A stretch of DNA of 64,000 nucleotides from DATMBF01 sp035559595. Lineage in GTDB: Bacteria > Bacteroidota > Ignavibacteria > UBA10030. Numbering within the stretch: the stretch's first letter is position 1; every line of letters begins with the position of its first letter. Below the pieces are notes generated by a model. The model searched no databases, was not told where the DNA came from, and saw nothing but the letters and a program-made list of their open reading frames with translations. Positions 27,564 to 35,502 of this stretch are shown in pieces. The stretch spans positions 60,420-124,419 of the forward strand of contig DATMBF010000033.1 of assembly GCA_035559595.1 (NCBI GenBank). The letters run 5' to 3'. A program made the position numbers and the translations under genes.

Positions 27564-28070
27564 TTAATTCCCTAAAAACCGTTTCAGTCCCTCCCACCGG
27601 GGGTCGGTTGTGACCGTTGCACACCGGCACGTACCGCGATTGCGATTCATGCCACATTCGGGGCAAAGCCCTGCACATTCTTCGAGGCAGAGTATCTTCA
27701 GGGGGAGAGCAAGCAGCGTGTATTGCCGGACATCTTCACCCAGGTCGATCATGTTGGTATCGGCATGAATCACCTGGACTTCCTGCTCGTCCAGACCTTC
27801 GGCCGCCTGGGGATCGGAGACATAGACGATGGTGTAGCTGTTTCGGACTTCTCTCCGGAATTCATCCAGACAGCGGTCACAAGAAAACAATCCAGCCGTC
27901 ACGATCTCCACATGGAGAAACAATTGGCGGCTGGTCTTTTCGAGTGTTGCAGAAACCCTTACGGGTTCGCCGAAGCGTGCGTCCAACCCAATCTCGTCGG
28001 GTTGTGCCTCCAAGCTCTGCTTGTGAATTCCCTCCGACAGCTTCGAAATATTAAGGCGCAAGAGGCTCAC
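27564..28070 (-). CDS. DUF177 / YceD-family protein
   Basis: A 168-residue protein with CDRCLDEFRREV near residue 78 and a cysteine-rich tail (CLEECAGLCPECGMNRNRGTC). The DUF177 family is linked with 23S rRNA and ribosome biogenesis in bacteria and plastids and is almost always next to rpmF, as here (26-base gap). The start is a GTG at 28070 with no good ribosome site; a TTG 9 bases later is possible. It is the first gene of the fab operon, about 105 bases after the predicted transcription start. Confidence 0.88.
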   Translation of the reverse strand: MSLLRLNISKLSEGIHKQSLEAQPDEIGLDARFGEPVRVSATLEKTSRQLFLHVEIVTAGLFSCDRCLDEFRREVRNSYTIVYVSDPQAAEGLDEQEVQVIHADTNMIDLGEDVRQYTLLALPLKILCLEECAGLCPECGMNRNRGTCRCATVTTDPRWEGLKRFLGN

Positions 28071-28144
28071 GTTTCGACAGCCCGGGGTTGTGATCTTCGT
28101 CTTCTCAAACGTCCCGCTTTTCGGTCGAAACCTCGCTTGAAACT

Positions 28145-28167
28145 CCGAAAAACGGGCTCATTTTCGG
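28145..28167 (-). promoter_or_regulatory. Leader hairpin of the DUF177-rpmF-fab operon
   Basis: CCGAAAA at 28145-28151 and TTTTCGG at 28161-28167 pair perfectly around a 9-base loop, close to the expected 5' end of the transcript (about 28175). It may stabilise the message or be a regulatory fold. It could also be an operator palindrome, since its place at about +8 to +30 suits a repressor. Confidence 0.35.
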
Positions 28168-28181
28168 AAAAAAGCAGTCAA

Positions 28182-28210
28182 AATATAGCGAGAACCTGAC
28201 AGATAGTCAA
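28182..28210 (-). promoter_or_regulatory. Predicted primary-sigma promoter of the DUF177-rpmF-plsX-fab-rnc operon
   Basis: On the minus strand TTGACT (28210-28205), a 17-base spacer and TATATT (28187-28182). It stands about 110 bases ahead of the GTG of DUF177. The same two hexamers and the same spacer occur before the Crp-family gene at 33520-33548. Confidence 0.65.
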
Positions 28211-28232
28211 GGATGAAATTCGGTTGCTGATT

Positions 28233-28487
28233 CTAGCGTACCACTTCCACACTGTACGTTCCGCAGATCCGAACCTGCCTCCCCTGATGGCGCAAGGTAA
28301 AAACATAGGTATTCCCTTCCACCGTGCCGAGGGATGCGTTCTCCCACGTTGCAACAAGCTTATCGCCTGAATACAGCTTGACCGTTGTCATGGTATCGGA
28401 TTGGGCTGTCGTTTGCACGAAACCAAGAAGCCCAAAGAGGAATCCCCCAATGAGGATTGGGAAAAAGATGACTTTGGCGAGGTTCAT
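28233..28487 (-). CDS. Small exported protein of unknown function
   Basis: 84 residues with a hydrophobic N-terminus (IFFPILIGGFLFGLLGFVQTTAQS), a signal peptide or anchor, then a small strand-rich domain with LYSGDKLVATWENAS and VFTLRHQGRQVRICGTYSVEVV. I do not recognise the family. It is called because AAAGGAGGAGAAC gives an excellent ribosome site before the ATG and because no competing gene covers this stretch. It follows a terminator, so it may have its own weak promoter. Confidence 0.65.
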   Translation of the reverse strand: MNLAKVIFFPILIGGFLFGLLGFVQTTAQSDTMTTVKLYSGDKLVATWENASLGTVEGNTYVFTLRHQGRQVRICGTYSVEVVR

Positions 28488-28513
28488 GTTCTCCTCCTTT
28501 GTGTGAAAGGAAA

Positions 28514-28557
28514 GAAGCCCGCACCCGGAACGCTGTAAGTCTCCGGACGCGGGCTTC
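28514..28557 (-). terminator. Intrinsic terminator after the DUF3276 gene
   Basis: GAAGCCCGC at 28514-28522 pairs perfectly with GCGGGCTTC at 28549-28557; inside, CCGG at 28525-28528 and 28543-28546 can pair again. On the minus strand the stem is followed by TTTCCTTTC, a fair U-rich tail. It lies 20 bases past the DUF3276 stop. Confidence 0.75.
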
Positions 28558-28577
28558 CAAAATCGAAAACAAGAGCG

Positions 28578-28877
28578 TTAGGGCTTTTCAACAGGCACCG
28601 CTGCTGGCTCACCCTGCGCTGATGGCAAGTTCGCCAGAAGTTGACTCTGCACATAGTCGACCGTTTCATCAAGCGCGTCACGGAACTTCTCGAAATCCTC
28701 CTTGTACAGGAAGATCTTGTGTTTCTCATACTCTTCTTCTCCCACGCGTTTACTCTCCGTGATCGTGATGTAGAAGTCTTTTTCCGACTTGGTCGACTTC
28801 ACATCAAAAAAATACGTTCGTTTCCCCGCACGAACACGCTTGGTAAAAATCTCATCTTTATAGGTATGGTTCTCCAA
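28578..28877 (-). CDS. DUF3276 / PUR-alpha-like nucleic-acid-binding protein
   Basis: 99 residues. The core IFTKRVRAGKRTYFFDVKSTK, FYITITESKR and HKIFLYKEDFEKFRDAL is the PUR-repeat fold of DUF3276, a family almost confined to Bacteroidota and relatives and thought to bind single-stranded nucleic acid. The start is a TTG at 28877 with AGGGAGG 8 bases upstream, which decides it. The last 20 residues are Pro/Ala/Glu-rich. It is a useful lineage marker and is probably monocistronic, with a terminator downstream. Confidence 0.85.
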   Translation of the reverse strand: MENHTYKDEIFTKRVRAGKRTYFFDVKSTKSEKDFYITITESKRVGEEEYEKHKIFLYKEDFEKFRDALDETVDYVQSQLLANLPSAQGEPAAVPVEKP

Positions 28878-28939
28878 GGTGATATCCTCCCTAACGGAAT
28901 TATTGTTGAAATGTGAAACTGTTGAATTGAATTCATGTT

Positions 28940-31225
28940 CTACTTTCGTACGACCGCGACCTTGCCGGTGGCAACCTTTTCGCCGTTCTCCGCAAAGGCA
29001 ACAACAAAGTAAATGCCGCTCGGCACCAGTTCTCCTCCGATGCTCCGGCCGTTCCAGAACGCCCGCCCGCCACCCTGCGACTGAAACTGAGAGACCAATG
29101 CGCCGCTCACGGAGAGGATCTTGATGGTGCTGCTTTCCACAAGATTCCCGATCGTGAGATCACGGTTATTCGGAATCACGTAGGGGTTCGGCCCTAATTC
29201 CAGCCTCGTAAACGACCTCGCCGGCTCGACCGCCGCAATCTGCAGACTGGAGAGCCCGCGCTCTGTCCCCATATAGACGATTCCCCGCCGTTGATCTATG
29301 GCGATCGAGCGTACGTCATTGTCTATAAGCCTCCCTCCGGTTGTAAAGACATTGTAGTGTTGCAGGAGCTGAGTTCCGTCTGAATTAACGACAAAAACAC
29401 CTTCTTTCGTACCGACCCACTTATTATTGAGAGCATCGACGGCAATGGCCTGGATAACTTGTTCTCGCAATGGAAATGAACTCAGCCGCCGTGTACGGGG
29501 ATTCAACGGATCGGTAATGATCATCATGCCCAGATCAGTCCCCACACATACATCCCCTTCCCGATCGACGGCCAGTGACAAGACTGCATTATTTGGCAAA
29601 CCTTCGGCCGTGGTAAGCTGTCCCCACCCTCCGGTCTGACTCGTACCGCTCACACGGTTGTTTTCGTTGAAAAAAAAGAGACCGGTGGGAGGTTTATCCT
29701 GAGGTTCCGAGTTCGCGAGCCATTTCGTCCCGTATTCGTCGATCACCATGGCCGTGAATCGTCCCTCGGTGGGCATGATCTGGTTGGAGTAGTACGCAAA
29801 GGTGGTATCGTTGACGAGCTGCGCCAAATATCTCCCGTTCAACGCTGTCCGATTTACAAACCACGTCGTCCCGTTTGCGTCCGGACGAACGTTTCCGACA
29901 ACAACGAAGCTTGGGTCTTGCGGAACCGCACCGGCGAGGCTGGGCTTGCTGGTATGGTCGATCCTCCGGCGAATCGTGTCACCAATAACCTCCACGACAC
30001 CGCGACCCCACGAGCTTATCCACACGGCATCGCCCACTCCAATCGAGACCTTGTAGTAGTCGTCGTGCACCATGAGAGGATAGACGGTCGTCGTAAAGTT
30101 CTTCCACTTTGTCTGCTCCGGAAGATTCGGATCATACCGATAAAAACCTGTCCCCCGCCCGCTAATCCCTGAAGCAGCCCATAACCTCCCCTTCTCATCA
30201 ACCGCAACACTGCTGAACAAACTTGATTGCGGACCATTGGGGGCGAGAAACTGCCAGGAAGGAGTTGCAGAAATCCCTATCCCTCGATTCATCGTGCCTA
30301 CGACGATCTGATTGCTGGCTGAATGCACAGCAATCACTGACGCACTCCCAGCATCCTCTGCAAGTTGTTGCGGCGGCGAGACCACGTTATCCATTGACTC
30401 GACACGGAACAATCCGCCACTTGTCGTGAGAACGAGAAGAGATCCACCTCTTTGGACGAAATCGTGTGTTGATCGAGAACCGATCGATTGAAATCCCGTG
30501 CCGTTAAAGAATGCCGCGCCAGCCGATGTTCCGACGATAACCGTATCATGAAATTCCGCAATGGACAACGATTGATTTGAGGGGAGACCTTGGACCGTCT
30601 GATACCGTGTCCAGGAAGTTGGAGAGGAAAGATTCGGTGACGAAAGCGAGGCGGAAGCCACTCCAAGATCGGTGGCGGCCCAGATGGTGTTTTTGTGGAT
30701 AAGAATTGCGTTCACGCCAGCCTGCGTGGGAAATCCAAAATTCGCATACGCATCGCCGAATTCACGGTTATCCAGTCGGTAAACCACAATCCCGAAGTCC
30801 GTGGCAATATACAATCGTGTCCCGGAAGCAACGAATCGTCGAATCCCTTTTTGAATGCGAGGGGACTCGTTGATATCTCGAAGTGAGCGCCAGGACCCGT
30901 CGCGCAGGTATTCGAGCATTCCGTTCCTCGAGCCAACCCAAAGTTCGTTGTTGGTCACTGTCACGGCAGAAAGATCGTTGGAGCTCAAGCCCTCAGATGT
31001 CGTTACGGTTGAAAAAGAGTTTTGCGAGATCGAATAAAGAAAGAGACCGCCTCCCGTTGCTGCTGCAATCTGACCGTCGACAACCGCAATGCCCCGAACC
31101 GATTTCATATCTGTGAAATTCTTCCAGCTTCCGACGGGACCATACACCTCCTGCCTGCCCAACAACGGATCGCCAATCAGCACAGAGCATAATCCTATCA
31201 ACACAATCACGCCGTCTCTTCTCAT
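28940..31225 (-). CDS. Secreted two-component-type beta-propeller with T9SS sorting domain
   Basis: About 761 residues starting at ATG 31225, whose first bases overlap the ribH stop (ATGA); the longer upstream frame lies inside ribH and is discarded. A signal peptide (MRRDGVIVLIGLCSVLIGDPLLG) leads to repeated propeller blades of the form GLSSNDLSAVTV, LWVGSRNGMLEY and GLPNNAVLSLAVDREGDVCVGTDLG, as in the sensor part of hybrid two-component systems, but there is no kinase. The last 85 residues (LGPNPYVIPNN, SSTIKILSVSGALV, PSGIYFVVAF, ATGKVAVVRK) form a type A Por/T9SS sorting domain. The protein should cross the outer membrane and be attached or released; its ligand is unknown. Confidence 0.88.
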   Translation of the reverse strand: MRRDGVIVLIGLCSVLIGDPLLGRQEVYGPVGSWKNFTDMKSVRGIAVVDGQIAAATGGGLFLYSISQNSFSTVTTSEGLSSNDLSAVTVTNNELWVGSRNGMLEYLRDGSWRSLRDINESPRIQKGIRRFVASGTRLYIATDFGIVVYRLDNREFGDAYANFGFPTQAGVNAILIHKNTIWAATDLGVASASLSSPNLSSPTSWTRYQTVQGLPSNQSLSIAEFHDTVIVGTSAGAAFFNGTGFQSIGSRSTHDFVQRGGSLLVLTTSGGLFRVESMDNVVSPPQQLAEDAGSASVIAVHSASNQIVVGTMNRGIGISATPSWQFLAPNGPQSSLFSSVAVDEKGRLWAASGISGRGTGFYRYDPNLPEQTKWKNFTTTVYPLMVHDDYYKVSIGVGDAVWISSWGRGVVEVIGDTIRRRIDHTSKPSLAGAVPQDPSFVVVGNVRPDANGTTWFVNRTALNGRYLAQLVNDTTFAYYSNQIMPTEGRFTAMVIDEYGTKWLANSEPQDKPPTGLFFFNENNRVSGTSQTGGWGQLTTAEGLPNNAVLSLAVDREGDVCVGTDLGMMIITDPLNPRTRRLSSFPLREQVIQAIAVDALNNKWVGTKEGVFVVNSDGTQLLQHYNVFTTGGRLIDNDVRSIAIDQRRGIVYMGTERGLSSLQIAAVEPARSFTRLELGPNPYVIPNNRDLTIGNLVESSTIKILSVSGALVSQFQSQGGGRAFWNGRSIGGELVPSGIYFVVAFAENGEKVATGKVAVVRK

Positions 31226-31740
31226 CGCCTCTTCTTTCGCTTCGATGCGAATGCCCGCTGACGCGCTATGTGCCGAAAAAGATCGGCCATCTCTATCGCT
31301 GCAAGCGCCGCATCCCATCCTTTGTTGCCGTGCTTCCCACCGGCTCTCTCCATCGCCTGGGCTTCTGAATCGGTGGTCAAAACACCGAATGCCACAGGTA
31401 CTGAATACTTCAAAGCGACATCTTGAATCCCTCGTGCGCATGCATTCGCAACATATTCGAAGTGCGATGTCTCTCCTCGGATCACCGCTCCCAAACACAC
31501 AACCGCATCATGCTTGCTGGTCCTTAAGAGCCTCTCCGCTACTTGAGGCAATTCAAATGCTCCGGGGCAATAGAACACGGAGATGTGCTCGTGTGGAACA
31601 CCGTGTCGCGCAAAGCACTCCAGAGCACCCTTCTCCAGTTTCCCTGTCACCGCTCTATTGAACTTGCTCACGACAACAGCAAAGCGAAATCGAGTGGCAT
31701 CGACCTCTGTCGTGGGGAGTGCGGCGGATGGAGTATTCAC
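31222..31740 (-). CDS. ribH: 6,7-dimethyl-8-ribityllumazine synthase
   Basis: A 172-residue enzyme of riboflavin synthesis condensing ribityl-aminouracil with dihydroxybutanone phosphate. Motifs: VVVSKFNRAVTGKLEKGA near residue 22, PGAFELPQVAERL, CLGAVIRGETSHFEYVA with the catalytic His, and FGVLTTDSEAQAMERAGGKHGNKGWDAA. The last residues are rich in Lys/Arg. It is translationally coupled to the downstream propeller gene and follows the PHP gene by 5 bases. No other rib gene is present. Confidence 0.96.
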   Translation of the reverse strand: MNTPSAALPTTEVDATRFRFAVVVSKFNRAVTGKLEKGALECFARHGVPHEHISVFYCPGAFELPQVAERLLRTSKHDAVVCLGAVIRGETSHFEYVANACARGIQDVALKYSVPVAFGVLTTDSEAQAMERAGGKHGNKGWDAALAAIEMADLFRHIARQRAFASKRKKRR

Positions 31741-31745
31741 AGTGG

Positions 31746-32651
31746 TCAGGCAAACAACCGTTTCCGCATTGTTTCAACGACATGGAGAGGGACGGTGTAC
31801 AGACCAAACGTCTGGTCATCGTTCCGCTTTCCGCCGTGAAAATCTGAGCCCCCGCTTTCCAACAAGAAGTACTGATTCACAATTTGGCGATAGAACTGTT
31901 GCTGCCCATCGCTATGAGAAGGATGAACAACCTCGATGCCATCGAGGCCGACTTTGATCAGTTGAAGAATCTCGGCTTCTCCAACCGATCGACCGGGATG
32001 AGCAAAGAAGGAGAGACCTCCCGATTTGTTGATCAGCTTAAACGCATCTTCCGGCGTAAGCTGAAATTTCTTTTCGTAGGCCGGTCCGCCCATCCCGATG
32101 TATTTCTCAAACGCCTCGTGGTACGTTTCCGTTAATCCTTCTTCCACCAGTGCATGGGCGATATGAGGTCGACCGACCGAACCAATGCCTGCGCGATCAA
32201 GTACGGTATCCAACTTGAGCGGAATATTGATCTTATTGAGTTTTTCGACCATGCGCTCGGCGCGCTTGCGTCGTTCGATGCGAAAGAAGGTGAGATAATC
32301 GAGGAAGGTTTGATCTTTGTGATCGATGAAGTACGCGAGGATGTGGACATCTTTTTCACCGAGGGTGGCGCTTAACTCTACGCCCGGGACAACCGTTATC
32401 CCCATACTCTTCCCCCACTCCATTGCCTCGTCGATTGCTCCGACATTGTCATGGTCGGTAATGGAAAGTGCTACCAAACCGACATCTTTTGCTTTTTTGA
32501 CGAGCTCGTATGGCGAGAGGGTGCCATCGGAAAATGTGGTGTGGGTGTGAAGATCCGCCTTGCCGGAAGGATCCGCGAACATCTCCTCCTTCCCTGCACG
32601 CTCAGCTCCCCTATGCTCAAACTCCTCCATCGCTCCGTGTACTTCGCTCAT
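31746..32651 (-). CDS. PHP-domain phosphoesterase (RNase AM / nucleoside bisphosphate phosphatase type)
   Basis: A 301-residue metal-dependent phosphoesterase. The PHP motifs are KADLHTHTTFSDGTLSP near residue 32, SITDHDNVG, PGVELSA, then FFAHPGR and the closing GGSDFHGGKR. This layout is that of YciV-like proteins that hydrolyse 3',5'-nucleoside bisphosphates or trim rRNA 5' ends. The first 30 residues are not conserved, and a later start is possible. It is upstream of ribH on the same strand. Confidence 0.88.
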   Translation of the reverse strand: MSEVHGAMEEFEHRGAERAGKEEMFADPSGKADLHTHTTFSDGTLSPYELVKKAKDVGLVALSITDHDNVGAIDEAMEWGKSMGITVVPGVELSATLGEKDVHILAYFIDHKDQTFLDYLTFFRIERRKRAERMVEKLNKINIPLKLDTVLDRAGIGSVGRPHIAHALVEEGLTETYHEAFEKYIGMGGPAYEKKFQLTPEDAFKLINKSGGLSFFAHPGRSVGEAEILQLIKVGLDGIEVVHPSHSDGQQQFYRQIVNQYFLLESGGSDFHGGKRNDDQTFGLYTVPLHVVETMRKRLFA

Positions 32652-32761
32652 GCTCTATTCTATCCAGCAATGACGTTTTTGTGCGCCTACCTGATCCGTC
32701 AGCGGGAGTCAAACGGAATCAGCCTGTGGGATTAACCCATTCGGTGGGAAAAAACAGCTGG

Positions 32762-33445
32762 TCAGACAAATTGCTTCCGAAATTCCTCATAATCTTTAAT
32801 CGTCACCACATTCCCCGTCATTTCGATGTGCCCTTTCCTCATGAACTGGTGGAGAATACGGGAGACCGTCTCGCGTGAGGTCCCTGCCATGTTCGCAATA
32901 TCTTGTTGCAAGGGGAGGTCGGGGATTTCTACTTTCCCTTTCCGGAACACGCCAACATCCTCTGCGAGCATTAACAACACGTTGGCAACGCGGCCTGCAG
33001 CATCCTTGAGAGAGAGACTTTTGATTTGCGTGTCGGCCTTTCGCAGCCGCATCGTCAGCTCCGCCAGCAACGAAATTGCAACCTTGGGATACTCATGCAA
33101 GAGTTCGAGAAAATCCCGCCGATGGATCATAAACAGCTCGGATTTCGCGATGGCCACAACGGTTGCTGAACGTGCAAGTCCGTCGAGCAAAGACATCTCT
33201 CCGAAGAATTCCCCCGGACCAAAGATCGAAAGGATAACCTCGCGTCCATCAACATCCGATCGGACAACCTTTACCTTTCCGGAAACAATGACAAAGAGCG
33301 CTGCACCCATCTCTTGCTCAAGGACAACAATGTTCCCTTTTTTGTACTTCTTGCGCACACCGAGCTTGGCGATCTTTTCAAGTTCAACGTCGTCAAGTTC
33401 GGCAAAGATGGGGACATTCCGCAGGAAGTTCAGTTCCTCAGTCAT
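32762..33445 (-). CDS. Crp/Fnr-family transcription regulator
   Basis: A 227-residue regulator with an N-terminal cyclic-nucleotide-binding fold and a C-terminal winged helix. The phosphate-binding cassette FFGEMSLLDGLARSATV near residue 78 keeps the Glu and Arg-Ser that contact cAMP in Crp, so nucleotide binding is plausible. The DNA-reading helix is QDIANMAGTSRETVSRIL. No cysteine cluster for an Fnr-type iron-sulphur centre is seen. It is transcribed alone from its own promoter at 33520-33548. Confidence 0.92.
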   Translation of the reverse strand: MTEELNFLRNVPIFAELDDVELEKIAKLGVRKKYKKGNIVVLEQEMGAALFVIVSGKVKVVRSDVDGREVILSIFGPGEFFGEMSLLDGLARSATVVAIAKSELFMIHRRDFLELLHEYPKVAISLLAELTMRLRKADTQIKSLSLKDAAGRVANVLLMLAEDVGVFRKGKVEIPDLPLQQDIANMAGTSRETVSRILHQFMRKGHIEMTGNVVTIKDYEEFRKQFV

Positions 33446-33519
33446 TCAGGAGGCCAGTTGTGAAAGGAATCAACGAAATGAGCCGATGAAATGGTGTAAT
33501 TTCGACTCCGTGGGCGTTA

Positions 33520-33548
33520 AATATATCGGGCGATGTACTGAAAGTCAA
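33520..33548 (-). promoter_or_regulatory. Predicted promoter of the Crp-family gene
   Basis: On the minus strand TTGACT (33548-33543), 17 bases, TATATT (33525-33520). The start would fall near 33513, giving a leader of about 68 bases to the ATG at 33445. The hexamers are identical to those of the fab operon promoter. Confidence 0.65.
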
Positions 33549-33596
33549 GGAAATAGTCGGAGGCAAAGACCGGGGAAATCATTCCTGAGAAAGATT

Positions 33597-34352
33597 CTAC
33601 TCCGTCAACAGCAAATAGGCAAGCGCCCCAAAGCTTACTTGAGCAACGACGAAGGAGATTCCAGCCTGACGATCCAGACGCCTCGTGGTCTCACGGTGTC
33701 GCGGGAGAGCGGTTTGCACGTACGCGTCGAACTCCCTATCGGCCTGATCCTTCAAATAAGCGGCAATTACTCCGGATACAATCATCGCCGTCGCTGCAGC
33801 ATAAACCGGAATTCGGTTATTCCCTCCATTTACCATTTCTGATGTCAGCACCTCCGGCGGGATATCCGTGGTCGTAGGTTTCAAGCGAACAACCGAACCT
33901 TCGGTGGGAAGACTCAACGTCACCTCTTCGTATGCTTCTTTGCGAAGCCTAAGTTCGCCGACCGGAGCTGCTCCCCTCCAGAACAGCGGAGTTCTTCCCA
34001 GCTCTTGCGAGTCGCGGAATACTGTCGCACCCGAAGGAACCGAAACCAGCGAAAACACGCCCCCAAGATCGACATCGCGCAAAAACTCCTGCCCTGGCTG
34101 AAGAGTCAGTGTATCGGTGCGCTCGAGAGCATTCCACGCCTTCGCCGAGGGATAAACGACGCGAAGCAGAACTTTTCCCGCTGTAACGGCGACACGGTCA
34201 AGCGGCGTGGTCCCGATGAAATTTCCATTCACAAATACTTCTGCTGCGGTTGGATTGCTTTGAATGGTCAATCGCGCCTCGCGTTCATCTTGCGCTAACG
34301 CAAACGGTGTGCACAGTACGAAAAAAAGCCATTGTAGAGCAATGATCTTCAT
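33597..34352 (-). CDS. Exported PEGA-domain protein
   Basis: 251 residues with a signal peptide (MKIIALQWLFFVLCTPFALAQ). Two PEGA-type beta units follow: ARLTIQSNPTAAEVFVNGNFIGTTPL and FSLVSVPSGATVFRDSQELGRTPLFW. The C-terminal third has two hydrophobic stretches (VYAAATAMIVSGVIAAYL and GISFVVAQVSFGALAYLLL), so the protein may be membrane-held with PEGA domains in the periplasm. PEGA domains are common in surface-layer-associated proteins of uncertain role. It starts 4 bases after the PQQ-propeller lipoprotein and probably works with it. Confidence 0.8.
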   Translation of the reverse strand: MKIIALQWLFFVLCTPFALAQDEREARLTIQSNPTAAEVFVNGNFIGTTPLDRVAVTAGKVLLRVVYPSAKAWNALERTDTLTLQPGQEFLRDVDLGGVFSLVSVPSGATVFRDSQELGRTPLFWRGAAPVGELRLRKEAYEEVTLSLPTEGSVVRLKPTTTDIPPEVLTSEMVNGGNNRIPVYAAATAMIVSGVIAAYLKDQADREFDAYVQTALPRHRETTRRLDRQAGISFVVAQVSFGALAYLLLTE

Positions 34353-34356
34353 GTCC

Positions 34357-35502
34357 TCATTCTGCTTTCAGTGCGATCACGTATTTGTCCTCAGACGTTA
34401 ACAAGAGAATGTCCTTCCAGAGCACAGGGGAGACTTTGATGCGACCGGGGGCCGCGTATTTCCAGAGCTCTTTCCCGCTTTCGTGGTCAATCGCATAAAG
34501 CGTTCGATCCAGCGAGCCAACAAACAGAGTCGGCCCGGCAACGAGCGGTGCAGAATTGATTACACTGCCGGCGCTAAATTTCCACTGCTCCTCTCCCTGC
34601 AATGCTGAGAGAGCACGGACGGTTCCATCTGATGAAGCTATAAAGACTCTTCCGGAAACCGCCGCAGCAGCGCCGTATATCGGACTGCCGGTATTGATGC
34701 TCCAGAGCACATCTCCATTGGATTTCCGGAGGCCATAACAAAGCCCTCCGATATTGCCGATGACCACTACGTCGCCGACAACGACCGGTATTGAGAAAAC
34801 GCTCGCCCCCGTCTGAACACTCCATTTCAACGCCCCGTCCGTTCCGACCGCGTAAACCCTACCATCATCGCCGCCAAAGAAGATCGTCTGTCCATCGCTT
34901 GCTGGTGACGAGCGAAGAGGTTTTCGGTTCTTTTCGGGTCCGTACTTCCAAACTTCCATTCCATCATTCTTCCTCACACAATAGAGATAGCCTTCCAGGG
35001 TTGTCACATAAAGATGATCGCCGACCAACAATGGAGTTGACTCGATGGCCCCGTACGCACGCGCCCACGTGCGCGATCCCGAGCGAAGGGAATACGAGAT
35101 CAGCGTCTCCGAGCCATTCGAGACAGCAACAATGACGTTGCTCCCATCCAGAACCGGCGATCCTTTGATTGCGGAATCGAAGACGACGTACCCCAACCGT
35201 CTTCCGTTAAGGATGTTGATTGCTTGAAGCTCTCCATGCAGCGTGCCGATCAACACTACGCTGTCCCGAACAACCGGAGTGCCCGTGATCCCGCCGATCG
35301 CGTTGTACTCCCATATCTCTTTCAAAGGCGGCCTGACAACAGAGGGGCTGACATTGGCTCGCTGGGGAGTCCCCCCATACATTGTCCAATCATCCGGACC
35401 CGGGCGGAAGAGACGTGTGATCTTGATTCCCGCACACCCGGCAACAACGAGTACGAGCAGTACGACGCAAACGACGTTCATGATTCCGTTTCGCTCCAGC
35501 AT
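34357..35502 (-). CDS. PQQ-type beta-propeller lipoprotein (BamB-like)
   Basis: About 381 residues. A lipoprotein signal (VVCVVLLVLVVAGC) is followed by seven or so WD/PQQ-like blades with the recurring pattern GSPVLDGSNVIVAVSNG, LVGDHLYVTTLEGYLYCV and YAIDHESGKELWKYAAPG. BamB, the lipoprotein partner of BamA, has the same fold, but this gene stands next to a metallopeptidase-TolB-barrel protein. The ATG at 35502 shares its A with the stop of that upstream gene (TGATG), suggesting coupled translation; an ATG at 35481 is the alternative start. Confidence 0.85.
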   Translation of the reverse strand: MLERNGIMNVVCVVLLVLVVAGCAGIKITRLFRPGPDDWTMYGGTPQRANVSPSVVRPPLKEIWEYNAIGGITGTPVVRDSVVLIGTLHGELQAINILNGRRLGYVVFDSAIKGSPVLDGSNVIVAVSNGSETLISYSLRSGSRTWARAYGAIESTPLLVGDHLYVTTLEGYLYCVRKNDGMEVWKYGPEKNRKPLRSSPASDGQTIFFGGDDGRVYAVGTDGALKWSVQTGASVFSIPVVVGDVVVIGNIGGLCYGLRKSNGDVLWSINTGSPIYGAAAAVSGRVFIASSDGTVRALSALQGEEQWKFSAGSVINSAPLVAGPTLFVGSLDRTLYAIDHESGKELWKYAAPGRIKVSPVLWKDILLLTSEDKYVIALKAE

